Origin: Sympetrum striolatum
Taxonomy: Eukaryota; Arthropoda; Insecta; Odonata; Libellulidae
Assembly (NCBI GenBank): GCA_947579665.1
Contig: OX388350.1
Coordinates: forward strand, 80,991,152-81,055,151
Length of the DNA stretch: 64,000 bases
Reading direction: 5' to 3'
A model generated the notes under the pieces. It made no database searches, had not been told where the DNA came from, and worked only from the letters and a program-made list of their open reading frames with translations. Positions 11,566 to 20,089 of this stretch are shown here, one piece after another (positions within the stretch are counted from its first letter, which is position 1; the number at the start of each line of letters is the position of its first letter). Both the position numbers and the translations under genes were made by a program.

Positions 11566-12467
11566 TGCCTCAACACTAATGTGGTATTTTTTAAATCATT
11601 ACCTAGAAGGACGGCTAGTGGTACCTTGGCCACTATATATTTCCAAGCCAACGATTTACCTCGTTCTTTGATTTTTTCAATATTTTCCTTCATATACTTA
11701 TATTTGTGTATTTTATCATATTTATTGTCTTATAGCCTTTAAATCATTTTTGTACATAGCTCGTATAAAATATATTTCTTTATTTTTTTAGTAATATCAT
11801 TTTATAATGATTCCTCATCACTAGGAATATACGAAGACAAATTACAAATTCTTGATCTGACCGACATCATGATGCATCCATAATTGCTGTAATTTACTAT
11901 AAACTTAAATATGATACTATGAAAGATAATATTTATTTGCAGAATTCGCATCATTATTATGCTTGTTAATCTGATGCAAGCTACCCTTTTATCTTTACTA
12001 ATTCTTACTCACTAATTGAATGTTACCTTATCATCATCTGAATAGCATAACGACTGTGGTGAAATCTCTCGGTTGCAGTTCGCTCCAGGTGAGAAGATAG
12101 AATTGTAGCAGCTGTACAGCCATGTGGGCAGCGAGTTCGGCTTTCATGAAATCTGTCCCGGGTTCGATTCCCGGTAGGTAATTTACAAAGCTGTCGAAGC
12201 ACTACTGTAATGTTACTACGAAGATCCAATTACCTACGATAGCTTTCGAAAAATTCATCGTTTCCTAGTTCTTAGACAAAATACATGAAATTTTAATTCC
12301 AGTAAATAACTAACGCGATCTCCGAGAGGTATTGAAAATCATTTCCAGGAAAAGATAGCAAATACGGCGAATTACCTCAGGTCGTTCTTTTCGCAGTCTA
12401 TTAGAGAAGTTTACGGAATATATTAGGTGTGGATATTGATTTCATCACTCCCCCTGCCATACGCCAC
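11566..12467. repeat. Block identical to 30290-31191 (probable gene-conversion tract)
   Basis: Reading both copies side by side I find no substitution and no indel over 902 bases, with a constant offset of 18724. On the left side the copies differ at about 4 percent, and on the right they soon reach about 10 percent. The tract contains a tRNA-like T-arm with a perfect B-box GGTTCGATTCC at 12161-12171. The open frame at 12023-12229 on the minus strand is identical in both copies, but it is just part of this tract and I do not believe it codes. Confidence 0.75.
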
Positions 12468-12495
12468 TGACGGCTCTCGAGGAATCTGTCTAAAT

Positions 12496-12669
12496 GTGTG
12501 GGTTTTTCTTTAGCAACCATCAGTTGCAAAGATTTTTCCCCACACTCTACTCTATCTTTTTGTTTTATTTTAATTTTTTACTTGTTCATATTCTGACGAC
12601 ATACGAGGTTAGGTGGAAGAGAGGCCCACTTGGGCCTAACCTCGCCAAAAAAGGGTCAAATAAATAAAT
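12496..12669 (+). mobile_element. 174-bp LINE/SINE-type 3' fragment inserted in unit B only
   Basis: Unit C reads straight across this point. The insert ends in AAATAAATAAAT and is flanked by TAAAT on both sides (12491-12495, 12665-12669). Near its 3' end is a hairpin with 10-base perfect arms, CGAGGTTAGG at 12604-12613 and CCTAACCTCG at 12635-12644, typical of the 3'UTR of a retroposon. It was acquired after the B/C duplication. Confidence 0.65.
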
Positions 12670-13777
12670 CTACATCAAATAGCGATTTACTGGATTAATT
12701 ATAGTCATGCTGAATGATAAAATTTTTTGAAATGAAATAAGAAGCTTCACATTAGGGTGGTTCTTAATTCCGAAAGTTTGAAATTCGTTTGGTAAACCCG
12801 CTTAATTTGTTCCGTATGTTAAGCAAATAATTTGTGTAAAATATTATTTAAATCGGGATACGGAAAAAATGCCACTTCGTACTTAAAGTTTATATTATTC
12901 AACATTTTTGTTTTTTTTCTGTCATCATAAGTTACTTGGAACTCTTCCAATATTTTAACTCTTCTGTTTTTTAATCAACACATTATTAAACATTAACTGT
13001 GATTATCATTTAATATAAAATAGATCCTCGATGTAGTTTTCGTGATTCATCCCGAATAGATATCAGGCGTCAATCAGATGGAGACGTGCACTTAAATCTT
13101 GAATTGAGTTTTGCCGCATTGTTTTCTGCTTTGTATTTATAGGTTTAAATTAATCTATGGCAATGTTTTTCGACAAAGCGTAGGAAAAATACCTCATTAT
13201 GCGATAAATACATTAAAATTTTTATTTTTAATTATGAACAAAAGGAAGAAAAGTGGCGCCTCCGCTCTAAACTATGACTAATGCAGCCATTTTGCATGTG
13301 ATAAATCTTCCAAATTTCATATAAATGTGAATCATGGAATCTAACATTGTCCTACTTTGGTACTACAGGTAATCTAGGTGATTATCAAAATCGCCTGGAT
13401 TTTCATCTTAACTCTTATAACTATCAATACTAATATAATTTGTAAATTTGTAGATTTTAGTTAGTTTGGAAATTATTAGAAGTGAATTCAAAGGTACATT
13501 TTGTTTGTAACAACATAAATATTTATTAAACGTTGTTGTTAACTATACTTAATGGGGCTATAGAATCGCAATATTCTCTACTTGTAGGTGAAGGACCTCG
13601 AAGTATTGTTTACGTTCCATTTTCAACTTTGTGTAAACGTCAGTTATCGTCCAGCCTATCCTAGCAAATATAAATTATAATCAAAACAAATAAATATATA
13701 TCAAATAAAGAGTAATTTTGGATATATTGCTTTTTAGTCCCAAATTCTCCCTATAAAGTCGTAAATAAAAATTAAAT
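12670..13777. other. Upstream region of PGRP copy B, no gene seen
   Basis: AT-rich sequence collinear with 31230-32278 in unit C. No open frame or RNA gene is visible. Confidence 0.5.
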
Positions 13778-13905
13778 TTCTTGAGAGCTTGAAAATTCCA
13801 TATTCCACAAAGTGCATGCCAGTATTTGTTTCGGAGAAGTGAATGAATTTGGGCCGCCTAGAAAATATCTCTACACTCAAACACCATCCCCAAAAATTGA
13901 AAAAA

Positions 13906-14007
13906 CTTTCCTCATGCGGCGCTGGTCTTCAATATGATATCGCTTTTAAGTGCATTACGTCACTCCGACAGACATAAATAAGACGCCGATCAACCCCCTC
14001 CATCAGT
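13906..14007 (+). promoter_or_regulatory. Core promoter of PGRP copy B (TATA + TCAGT initiator, CRE-like site)
   Basis: A TATA-like ATAAATAA at 13974-13981 lies 31 bases before the A (14005) of an arthropod-type initiator TCAGT at 14003-14007. A CRE/ATF-like TTACGTCA is at 13955-13962. The stretch 13906-14006 is identical in copy C (32409-32509), whereas sequence on both sides differs. Start of transcription near 14005 is inferred. Confidence 0.6.
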
Positions 14008-14152
14008 GGAGAACGCAACTTCGAATCTGCTACTGGAAGCGATACCGGCGTCTCTTGTAGAATCTGATTTTGTGTGTATTATTTCGAAGGAGTACACCAT
14101 TGCAGACGACAGAAATAGCTGATCCTCCGCACAAAGTAGAGGGAATCTGAAG
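14005..14152 (+). other. PGRP copy B, 5'UTR exon 1
   Basis: The exon runs from the predicted initiator to a good donor, AAG|GTATGT, at 14153. It has no continuation of the coding frame. The same donor context is kept in copy C (exon end 32663). The next acceptor, ATTTTCAG, ends at 14505. Exon boundaries are predicted from splice consensus and from conservation between the two copies. Confidence 0.55.
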
Positions 14153-14564
14153 GTATGTCTAGAATAAGTATCACTTCAATTCCTTGAGCATTTATATTAT
14201 TTTACCATTGCTCCTCGCAAATCATTTGCACTCTACTGAAAGGCCAAGAAAACTTTGATTATTTATTTGCTGAAAAAAGTCACTAAAGAATTCTTCCCAC
14301 TTATACCAGGCTTTTAAAATGCTTTTTAAGAACCCATTATTACAACTATTTCTCTAATTCTTCGTTTAAATTTTAAGCATGAATCCCGTGGCTCTAACAT
14401 ACGTCTGTAATTTACTATCGGAAATTATCCATTGAATTTAAGTGGTTGATACATAAGGAGCGTAGTCTCTAATCCGCATGTCTAACGTATGACATCAATT
14501 TTCAGATTCTGCAGTCACTGATTTATCATTTCAAGAACTGTCACGTGATAATTTCTTCAGCAAG

Positions 14565-14807
14565 ATGACTTGGGCCTGTAACCTTCTTCTCATCGTCCTC
14601 CTTCTTACATTAATGTCAGTTATACAATTAAGCAGCTCCGAAAAGTTTAAGTTTAAAGTTACATTGAATCACCGAGAAGATGGACAAGTGCATGCTTCCA
14701 TCTTCATAGGGAACGCAACAAGAAGAGCAATGAATAACCTCAGCTTACAGCTGGACCTGGACGCAGTTATGGACAACTCCGAAAACGTCATTGGTGTTCA
14801 AGGATTC
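14565..14807 (+). CDS. PGRP-like secreted protein (copy B), coding exon 2: signal peptide and N-terminal region
   Basis: The exon opens after the acceptor at 14505. The first ATG, at 14565, starts 81 codons. Residues 1-25 are a clear signal peptide: a short polar start, a run of Leu, Ile and Val, then a Ser-rich cleavage region. The following stretch of about 55 residues (EKFKFKVTLNHREDGQ onward) is polar and then amphipathic, with two N-glycosylation sequons (NAT near residue 50, NLS near 58). I do not recognise it as a known domain. The donor TTC|GTAAGA at 14808 is phase 0, which is the phase that keeps exon 3 open; using the next GT (14815) would bring a stop. The counterpart in copy C keeps most of this frame but lacks the ATG. 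Confidence 0.72.
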
Positions 14808-14996
14808 GTAAGAGGTAATATCAAAAAGCATAATTTTCTTTCCATAATGGCTTTTCGATAACAACTATTTACGTTAATTACGAAGTAATTGATAAAATAG
14901 ACCTTTTAAATATACTTGGAAATCTAAATTAAACATGGCTCATCTCTTTTTAGACTAAACCTGGAGAATCTTTTATATACCTTTTCATTTCATCAG

Positions 14997-15162
14997 AATA
15001 ATAATTTTTTGAAGGAGGGTTATTTTGTGCCGTATTTCTCACACAATTCAATTCCTCCCTTAGATGCTAAAAGGAACAACATATTTGAACTTTCCACCTT
15101 CCCCGACACTTTCAAGGATGAAGAGATCAAGGGTTTATGGTCGATTTTCTGTCCTGAAAAAG
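14997..15162 (+). CDS. PGRP-like secreted protein (copy B), coding exon 3
   Basis: This 166-base exon follows an acceptor (TTTCATCAG) and ends at a donor, AAAG|GTAAAA. It is read in phase 0 at entry and leaves one base into a codon, which matches exon 4. It encodes 55 residues rich in aromatic and acidic residues (EGYFVPYFSHNSIPPL, then FKDEEIKGLWSIFCPEK). It belongs to the unrecognised N-terminal region that precedes the PGRP folds. The exon is intact in copy C (33484-33649) and partly kept in copy A (3848-3947), with more amino-acid than silent-looking differences in the middle. Confidence 0.72.
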
Positions 15163-15214
15163 GTAAAATGATTTCATATCTATCAAAAAATATTTTTGTA
15201 TATCTGATTGTTTA

Positions 15215-15485
15215 GGGGATATTCATGAAATACTGATAAACCGGAAGTTACTGATTATGTACTTTGTGGGCGTTGTGGGCGATAGGCCAATTTCATCGTT
15301 TTTCATCGAACATGTCCCGATATTCATTATTTATAATGTTTGTGTTGTTAAAGAGAATATGATATAAATAAATCACTTATCTTCCAAGTTAAGATTGAAT
15401 ATAGAGTTCGAAAATACTGTTTACATCTTATACATGGAGAAATCTGGCCACATCAGATTTTTATACTTATGAAATGTTTTTCCGA
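15215..15485 (+). repeat. Half-repeat shared, inverted, with 8100-8385
   Basis: It matches the reverse complement of the first half of the two-part repeat downstream of PGRP copy A, including the CCGGAAGTTACTGATTATG and GTGGGCG landmarks. The second half lies at 19600-19825. No coding capacity. Confidence 0.65.
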
Positions 15486-16346
15486 AATGATTCCCTAATT
15501 CTTGGCATAAATTAATGTATACTGAAAGTAACATAAAGCGATGTAAACTAAGCGATATTAGCTAATTGATGACTTTTTAATTCTCTATATTACGGTGACA
15601 TCATAAATTTTCTGTTAAATTTAGCCATTTTTAATTAAAATCAGATTCTCCGTTTCCATCCACAGCTTAAATTTTCTAAATGCATAATCATCATCAGTTA
15701 TAACAATTACACATATTAAGACATATTATAAAGCAAAAAAATGAACTGATTGCACTATACGAAGCTACCAGTTTCTAGCTAACCTAAATGAGCGCTTAAC
15801 TGCACAAACAACGGGGCTCAGGCGCGCGAGCGACGTGCACCGCCCGACTAACAATTATTTAACATTTTGTTTTCATTTCCCTCTCATATGTAAAAAAATG
15901 TCTCGTACTAGAGAAAGACCGTAGATTTCGGTGATACGTATTTTACTTCGTCGAACTTGCTTTAAATTGACAAATGTGGAATTTAAGTATTTTCTACCAT
16001 TTCGAACATATTATTCCAAAATAACCGGAAATTTTATGCACATTTTAATATTGAATCCCTGAATTTTATTAGTATGTAAAAGGACAATATAAAATATCTT
16101 TCATTCGAAAGTATTGAACATGCGCGGATTTCAGCAATGATTTTGAACACTGCATATCATTGCAAAAGAATTCTTATTGAGCTGCAGCGTAGTCGCATAG
16201 GGCTTCTCAAATGGGATGCAAAATTGTAGCAATTGGCAGGAATGCTTCATACGGAGTGTCGCTCCCAATATCTAATGGAATAACATTTTTTCAACGAATT
16301 TAAACCCGAGAGACGGTTTAATACGATAAAGATCGATTTCTACCAT

Positions 16347-16997
16347 TAGAGCTGGGAACAATCGATTGGAAACAATCGAATAATTCGGTTGTTTGCTTCA
16401 ATCGAATTATTCGAATAAATCTTTTCGATTTTTCACTCAATCCTAACCGATTGACTTTATTCGATTGTTTTTAGTTAGTTGAAAAATATCGAATAAATCT
16501 ATTCGATGGTTCCAAGTGAGTGATTCACTCGTTCAGAGGAAGTGAGTGAAAATCGAATAGATTTATTCGAATTTTTTCAGTCGCTAAAAACAATCAAATA
16601 AATTAATTCGATTTATTCGATTTTTCGCTCGTTTACGAGTAAAAATAGAATAAACCGAGTATTAGTTATTGGTATTACCGATTATTAGTTTTACGAGGCT
16701 AAATACGCGTTGAAGAGGAGAGGATAGAAGTGGCACGAAACGTGATCCCATTTAGTGGAAATCTGGTAGAGATATGTGATACTGATGAAATATGAATATA
16801 GGCATCATATATATGTGTGTGTATGTGTATCTGATCCGATATCCCGGCAGCCAGGAGTTACTGCCCCTGACCAGCTATTGCATCCTGTCCAGCCTACGAA
16901 AGCGAGTGAATTCATTCGAATGAAAACAATCGAATAAATGCCAAAACAATCGAATAACTATTCGATTGTTTTTTTTCAATCGATTGTTCCATCTCTA
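16347..16997. mobile_element. hAT-type MITE, 651 bp, with 8-bp target-site duplication
   Basis: The ends are TAGAGCTGGGAACAATCG and, inverted, TAGAGATGGAACAATCG, with good pairing for about 35 bases. An exact 8-base duplication, TCTACCAT, lies at 16339-16346 and 16998-17005, which is the hAT signature. The interior has no transposase frame. Both flanks are dominated by many copies of TCGAATAA, TCGATT and their complements. This is a non-autonomous element inserted in the PGRP B intron. Confidence 0.88.
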
Positions 16998-17159
16998 TCT
17001 ACCATAGAATCCTATATTCGTTTGGTATTTACAGAAACAAGCTATCCGTCATCTAACACCTGATAGTTCTGTGGAATAACCTTTGAAAGCGTTTCTTCTT
17101 TTTAATTATAAGCTGTTAACGATTATCAGAAGCTTTCGTTAGATTGACGGCTTGAAAGA

Positions 17160-17350
17160 TAGGAAAACTAGTGCTATAGACATCACTGGCTTTTACAGAG
17201 ACTACTTTCAAATTAAACTTTATGGAGACGGTAATCATCTCCAAGCTCACAGATACGAAGAACTTAATGTACTCAACCTTCATTGGCCTCCATCCTATTC
17301 CTTAAGTAACTTCGTTTAGCTTGCAACCCTTTTGGATTGGGCTGAAGACA
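17160..17350 (+). other. Conserved intronic block shared with 37960-38110
   Basis: The block around TGTACTCAAC, TTCATTG and CTCCATCC, followed by TTGCAACCCTT, is also present in intron 3 of copy C near 38017-38100. In B a frame of about 45 codons is open from 17176; in C a different frame is open, so a one-base shift separates them. It could be a lost exon or simply an old piece of intron. I do not recognise the peptide. Confidence 0.35.
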
Positions 17351-17469
17351 ATGACAGAATATGTTGGGTGACATAAGAGGTTGGGTTTCCAATTGGGAAA
17401 TGGAGGAGATGGCGCTTAGTAAGGATTCGACACTCTAGAACTAATCATCGTCATGAGTGCACTCAATAT

Positions 17470-17907
17470 TGTAACGAAATAGCATGAAGACTATTGTTAT
17501 TTTTGGATTGTTTTGTATTTTTTATTACCTGTATCGTATGATTTTTTGTATTAGGATATGTATTTTTTTTTACTTTACGGAAGTGGAGTGCGGTGGCACT
17601 CTAGTCACAAAGGACTAAGATATAAGCGAGGTGAACGAAAGAAGTGAGGAGGAATTCTCCAGGTTGTTTGAGGGGATTCCATGTCGTGGGGAATTTTTCA
17701 CGTCGTTGGAATGAATTTTCCACGTCATCAAGAGTGGATTCCGGGGGCTATCGTCGCACAGCACTTCAGGCAAAAGGAATAGTGGAGCGCAGAGGAGAAG
17801 GGCAACCCAGCGGGAGACCAGAGGCCATCAGAAAGCATCTCGAAGTACCGTCACTGCCAGTGTAGCCGATTCTTCTTTTTTTGAGTTAATAAAGAAAAAC
17901 CGTCACA
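17470..17907 (+). mobile_element. 5' LTR of a Ty3/gypsy- or retrovirus-like element
   Basis: The LTR begins TGTAACG and ends CGTCACA, which are short inverted ends of TG...CA type. A polyadenylation signal AATAAA lies near 17887. Two bases after the LTR comes a primer-binding site, TGGCACCCGAACAGGGAC at 17910-17927, one base different from the classic tRNA-Lys site. A decayed gag follows. I could not find a matching 3' LTR in the window, so the element is truncated. Confidence 0.75.
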
Positions 17908-17909
17908 TA

Positions 17910-17927
17910 TGGCACCCGAACAGGGAC
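17910..17927 (+). promoter_or_regulatory. tRNA-Lys-type primer-binding site of the LTR element
   Basis: TGGCACCCGAACAGGGAC, directly after the LTR, has the form of a tRNA-Lys PBS with one substitution (A for G at the fifth base). Confidence 0.7.
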
Positions 17928-17957
17928 CTGAGTAAATTTGGGTCTATCAACAATCTA

Positions 17958-19140
17958 ATGCATGAAGAAAACCGGAGTGAACAAGACGTAAGGGATTACG
18001 AAGAAAAAGAGGATTTGCCAGATGAGGGGAAGGATCTCCCGATGAAGGTTGCATCGCTTCCGTTACCGAATCTGAAACTTTGCAGGCGACCACCAAACCG
18101 ATGGATCTGCAAGCGCTAACCCAATATTTGCAGAAACAGAAAGAAGAAGAAATGCTGGAGAGGCAGAAACAGAACGAAGAAGAAATGTTACAGAGGCAGA
18201 AGGAAAGGAGAGAATTGCATGAGTTTTTCGGGGGGTTAATGAATTCCCTATCTGCCAAGACAGAGGCACACGAGAGTAGGATAGAAGTATTGGAGAATAC
18301 TGCGGGTCAGATGGAGAAGACTATTAAACAGATAGAGGAGCAGGTTGAAGTCAAGGTGAACAAATACTCCCGCGATAACGAATCCAAGGAAGCGGAGGTA
18401 AGAAGACTGGCGGAGAGGCTGTCGGCGCTGGAATGCAGTAGGGGGGCGGCTAACTCTTGTTCGATTCCGAGTTCCATTCCACCTTCCAAAACTATCATTC
18501 CGAGGGACCTACAACCAGAACCCACTTCTGTTTTTAAGGGAAGTGGATAACTATTTTACGTTATTGGCGGTTCCACATCAACATCGCTCGATATACTTCC
18601 TGAGCATGCTTGAAGGCAACGCGAAGATTTGGGGGAACACCATCTTTCCTATACCAGAGGAGTATGTAGAAATAAAAGATCGATTTCTGGCATACTGTTG
18701 GAACGAACATCAGAGATACAGGTATCGGAATAACGTAATGATGGGCAATTTCCCACGTCACCAGAATGACAGGATGAGGGAATACGCTAATGAGAAAATA
18801 GCGGCGGCTTGAATGTGCGAACCACCAATACCAGACGAAGAACTCTCCTACACCCTGGTGAGACAGTTTCCTGCTCCAATACGAAACCATCTCATTGCCA
18901 CACAACCGCAATCGCTGGAGAAGTTGGTCGAGTTATTGGGGAATTTCGACGAGACGAGAGAAAGTACTAATAGGGGCCGAAACGAACGTGAAGAAACAAA
19001 TAGTTCGCGAGTTAATGCGACACGAGCTGGAAGGCGTGGAGGCGGATGGGGAGAGCGAAGGAATCAAGTTGGAGGAGCTGCTGATCCTACCTGCCCTACT
19101 CAACCCATCGGCACCGCGCAAATTTCGCGATTAGTAGCGG
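17958..19140 (+). pseudogene. gag of the LTR element, frameshifted and truncated
   Basis: An ATG at 17958 opens an acidic N-terminal stretch that shifts frame near 18040. A coiled-coil segment follows (repeats of QKQKEEEMLERQ type, about 18110-18240, and more heptads to 18430). After another shift near 18545 comes a capsid-like region with RSIYFLSMLEGNAKIW and FLAYCWNEHQRYRY, interrupted by a TGA at 18810. The frame then continues through a basic, Gly- and Arg-rich tail. Homology ends near 19140, and there is no protease or polymerase. This is the order of a Ty3/gypsy-type Gag that has decayed inside the intron. Confidence 0.7.
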
Positions 19141-19599
19141 AGATTGAGTGCGCGAGTTCTTTAGAAATACTTTGTTGGTTGTTGACAAAAGTACTGCCGT
19201 TTAGCGACGAATTTCGAAAACAACAAACGTATCTAAACTTTAGTTTAACCCTCAATCTATAGCAAGAGACTGAGCGTTAGATGTATTGCATTGCATTGTT
19301 TGCCATGTAAACAAAACCATAGTAAAGAACTTAATTGTTATTGTGAAGAGTAATTATTAACGAAAAGAAACCATAATAACTGAATAATTAGATTTTAATA
19401 AATACGCGTGTTTTAAATTCCAAACCAACTTCCAAATAAAGCTTTGAAGAAATAATGTTGAACATAACATTATTATGAAATGGTATAAATGAAATCGACA
19501 TTTTAACGTAAATATGTCGCAATAACCAGAAAATTGGTTAATTATGATATGACTCCTAAACGGTGGTTAATATCGTTGCTTTTTTCAAATAAAACTTAC

Positions 19600-19825
19600 A
19601 GAAAAATACATCTGTTGTAACTTTTGTAGATAACTGTATATAAGTAAATATTAGATTAATGGAGGAATTTTGCAAAAACGGAAATTTGCTTCAAAGAATA
19701 AAGCTCAACTTTCGGTTAAGTGATTTACTCCAAAAACTAATCAACTCTGACAGCACCCGCCACAATGCTATAGGTAAAGTTTGGTATTGATACGACCAAT
19801 AATGTATACGTTAGAGCGCCCACAA
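19600..19825 (+). repeat. Second half of the repeat shared with 8400-8638
   Basis: Direct match to 8400-8638, including AGATTAATGGAG, GATTTACTCCAAAAACTAAT and CGTTAGAGCGCCCA. It is followed at once by the CA-rich microsatellite. Confidence 0.65.
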
Positions 19826-19872
19826 GCACACACACACACATACAGACACACACACACGCATATACACAGACA
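19826..19872 (+). repeat. CA-rich microsatellite
   Basis: Imperfect (CA)n with CATA and CAGA interruptions, directly after the half-repeat. Confidence 0.85.
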
Positions 19873-20089
19873 TCATTCCGAAAATGGTCAAAACGTATTC
19901 TAGGGACCCCAAAACATGTATTTCCGTTGAAATCTCGAAGTCGATTTCTTTCATGAAAACAATACTTTCTCTATTTACGTATATGGAGAAAGTAACAATG
20001 AAATATCATGGTTTCATAGCTACGATGTCGGTCCATACAATACCAATGGACCAATCAAATCTAAACCAATTCTTTCTCTTCTATTACAG

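Larger units (their letters stand above)
9255..15200 (+). repeat. Segmental duplication, unit B arm (pairs with 27470-33700)
   Basis: The whole stretch has a collinear counterpart at 27470-33700 with roughly 4-12 percent differences and several indels. It includes a decayed SINE, the PGRP promoter, the 5'UTR exon, and exons 2 and 3. The offset is 18724 through the middle and about 18503 around the promoter. The change reflects a 174-base insertion in B at 12496 plus smaller indels. An inserted 596-base element at 27781 exists only in the other arm. Confidence 0.85.
15163..20089 (+). other. Intron 3 of PGRP copy B, 4.9 kb, filled with mobile DNA
   Basis: The intron runs from GTAAAA to a strong acceptor (CTTCTATTACAG). 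It contains the half-repeat at 15215-15485, a hAT MITE, an LTR retroelement, the other half-repeat at 19600-19825, and a CA-rich microsatellite. The corresponding intron in copy A is only about 0.93 kb; in copy C it is about 8.3 kb with different insertions. Stretches 15490-16338 and 19263-19599 show nothing I can name. Confidence 0.6.

Noticed and set aside
12023..12229. 68-codon frame on the minus strand identical in two places (also 30747-30953)
   Set aside because: The identity comes from the 902-base identical tract, not from protein constraint. The frame runs across a tRNA-like T-arm and looks non-coding.
18080..18550. Host coiled-coil protein
   Set aside because: Its position right after an LTR and primer-binding site and before a capsid-like stretch shows it is the N-terminal part of a retroelement gag.
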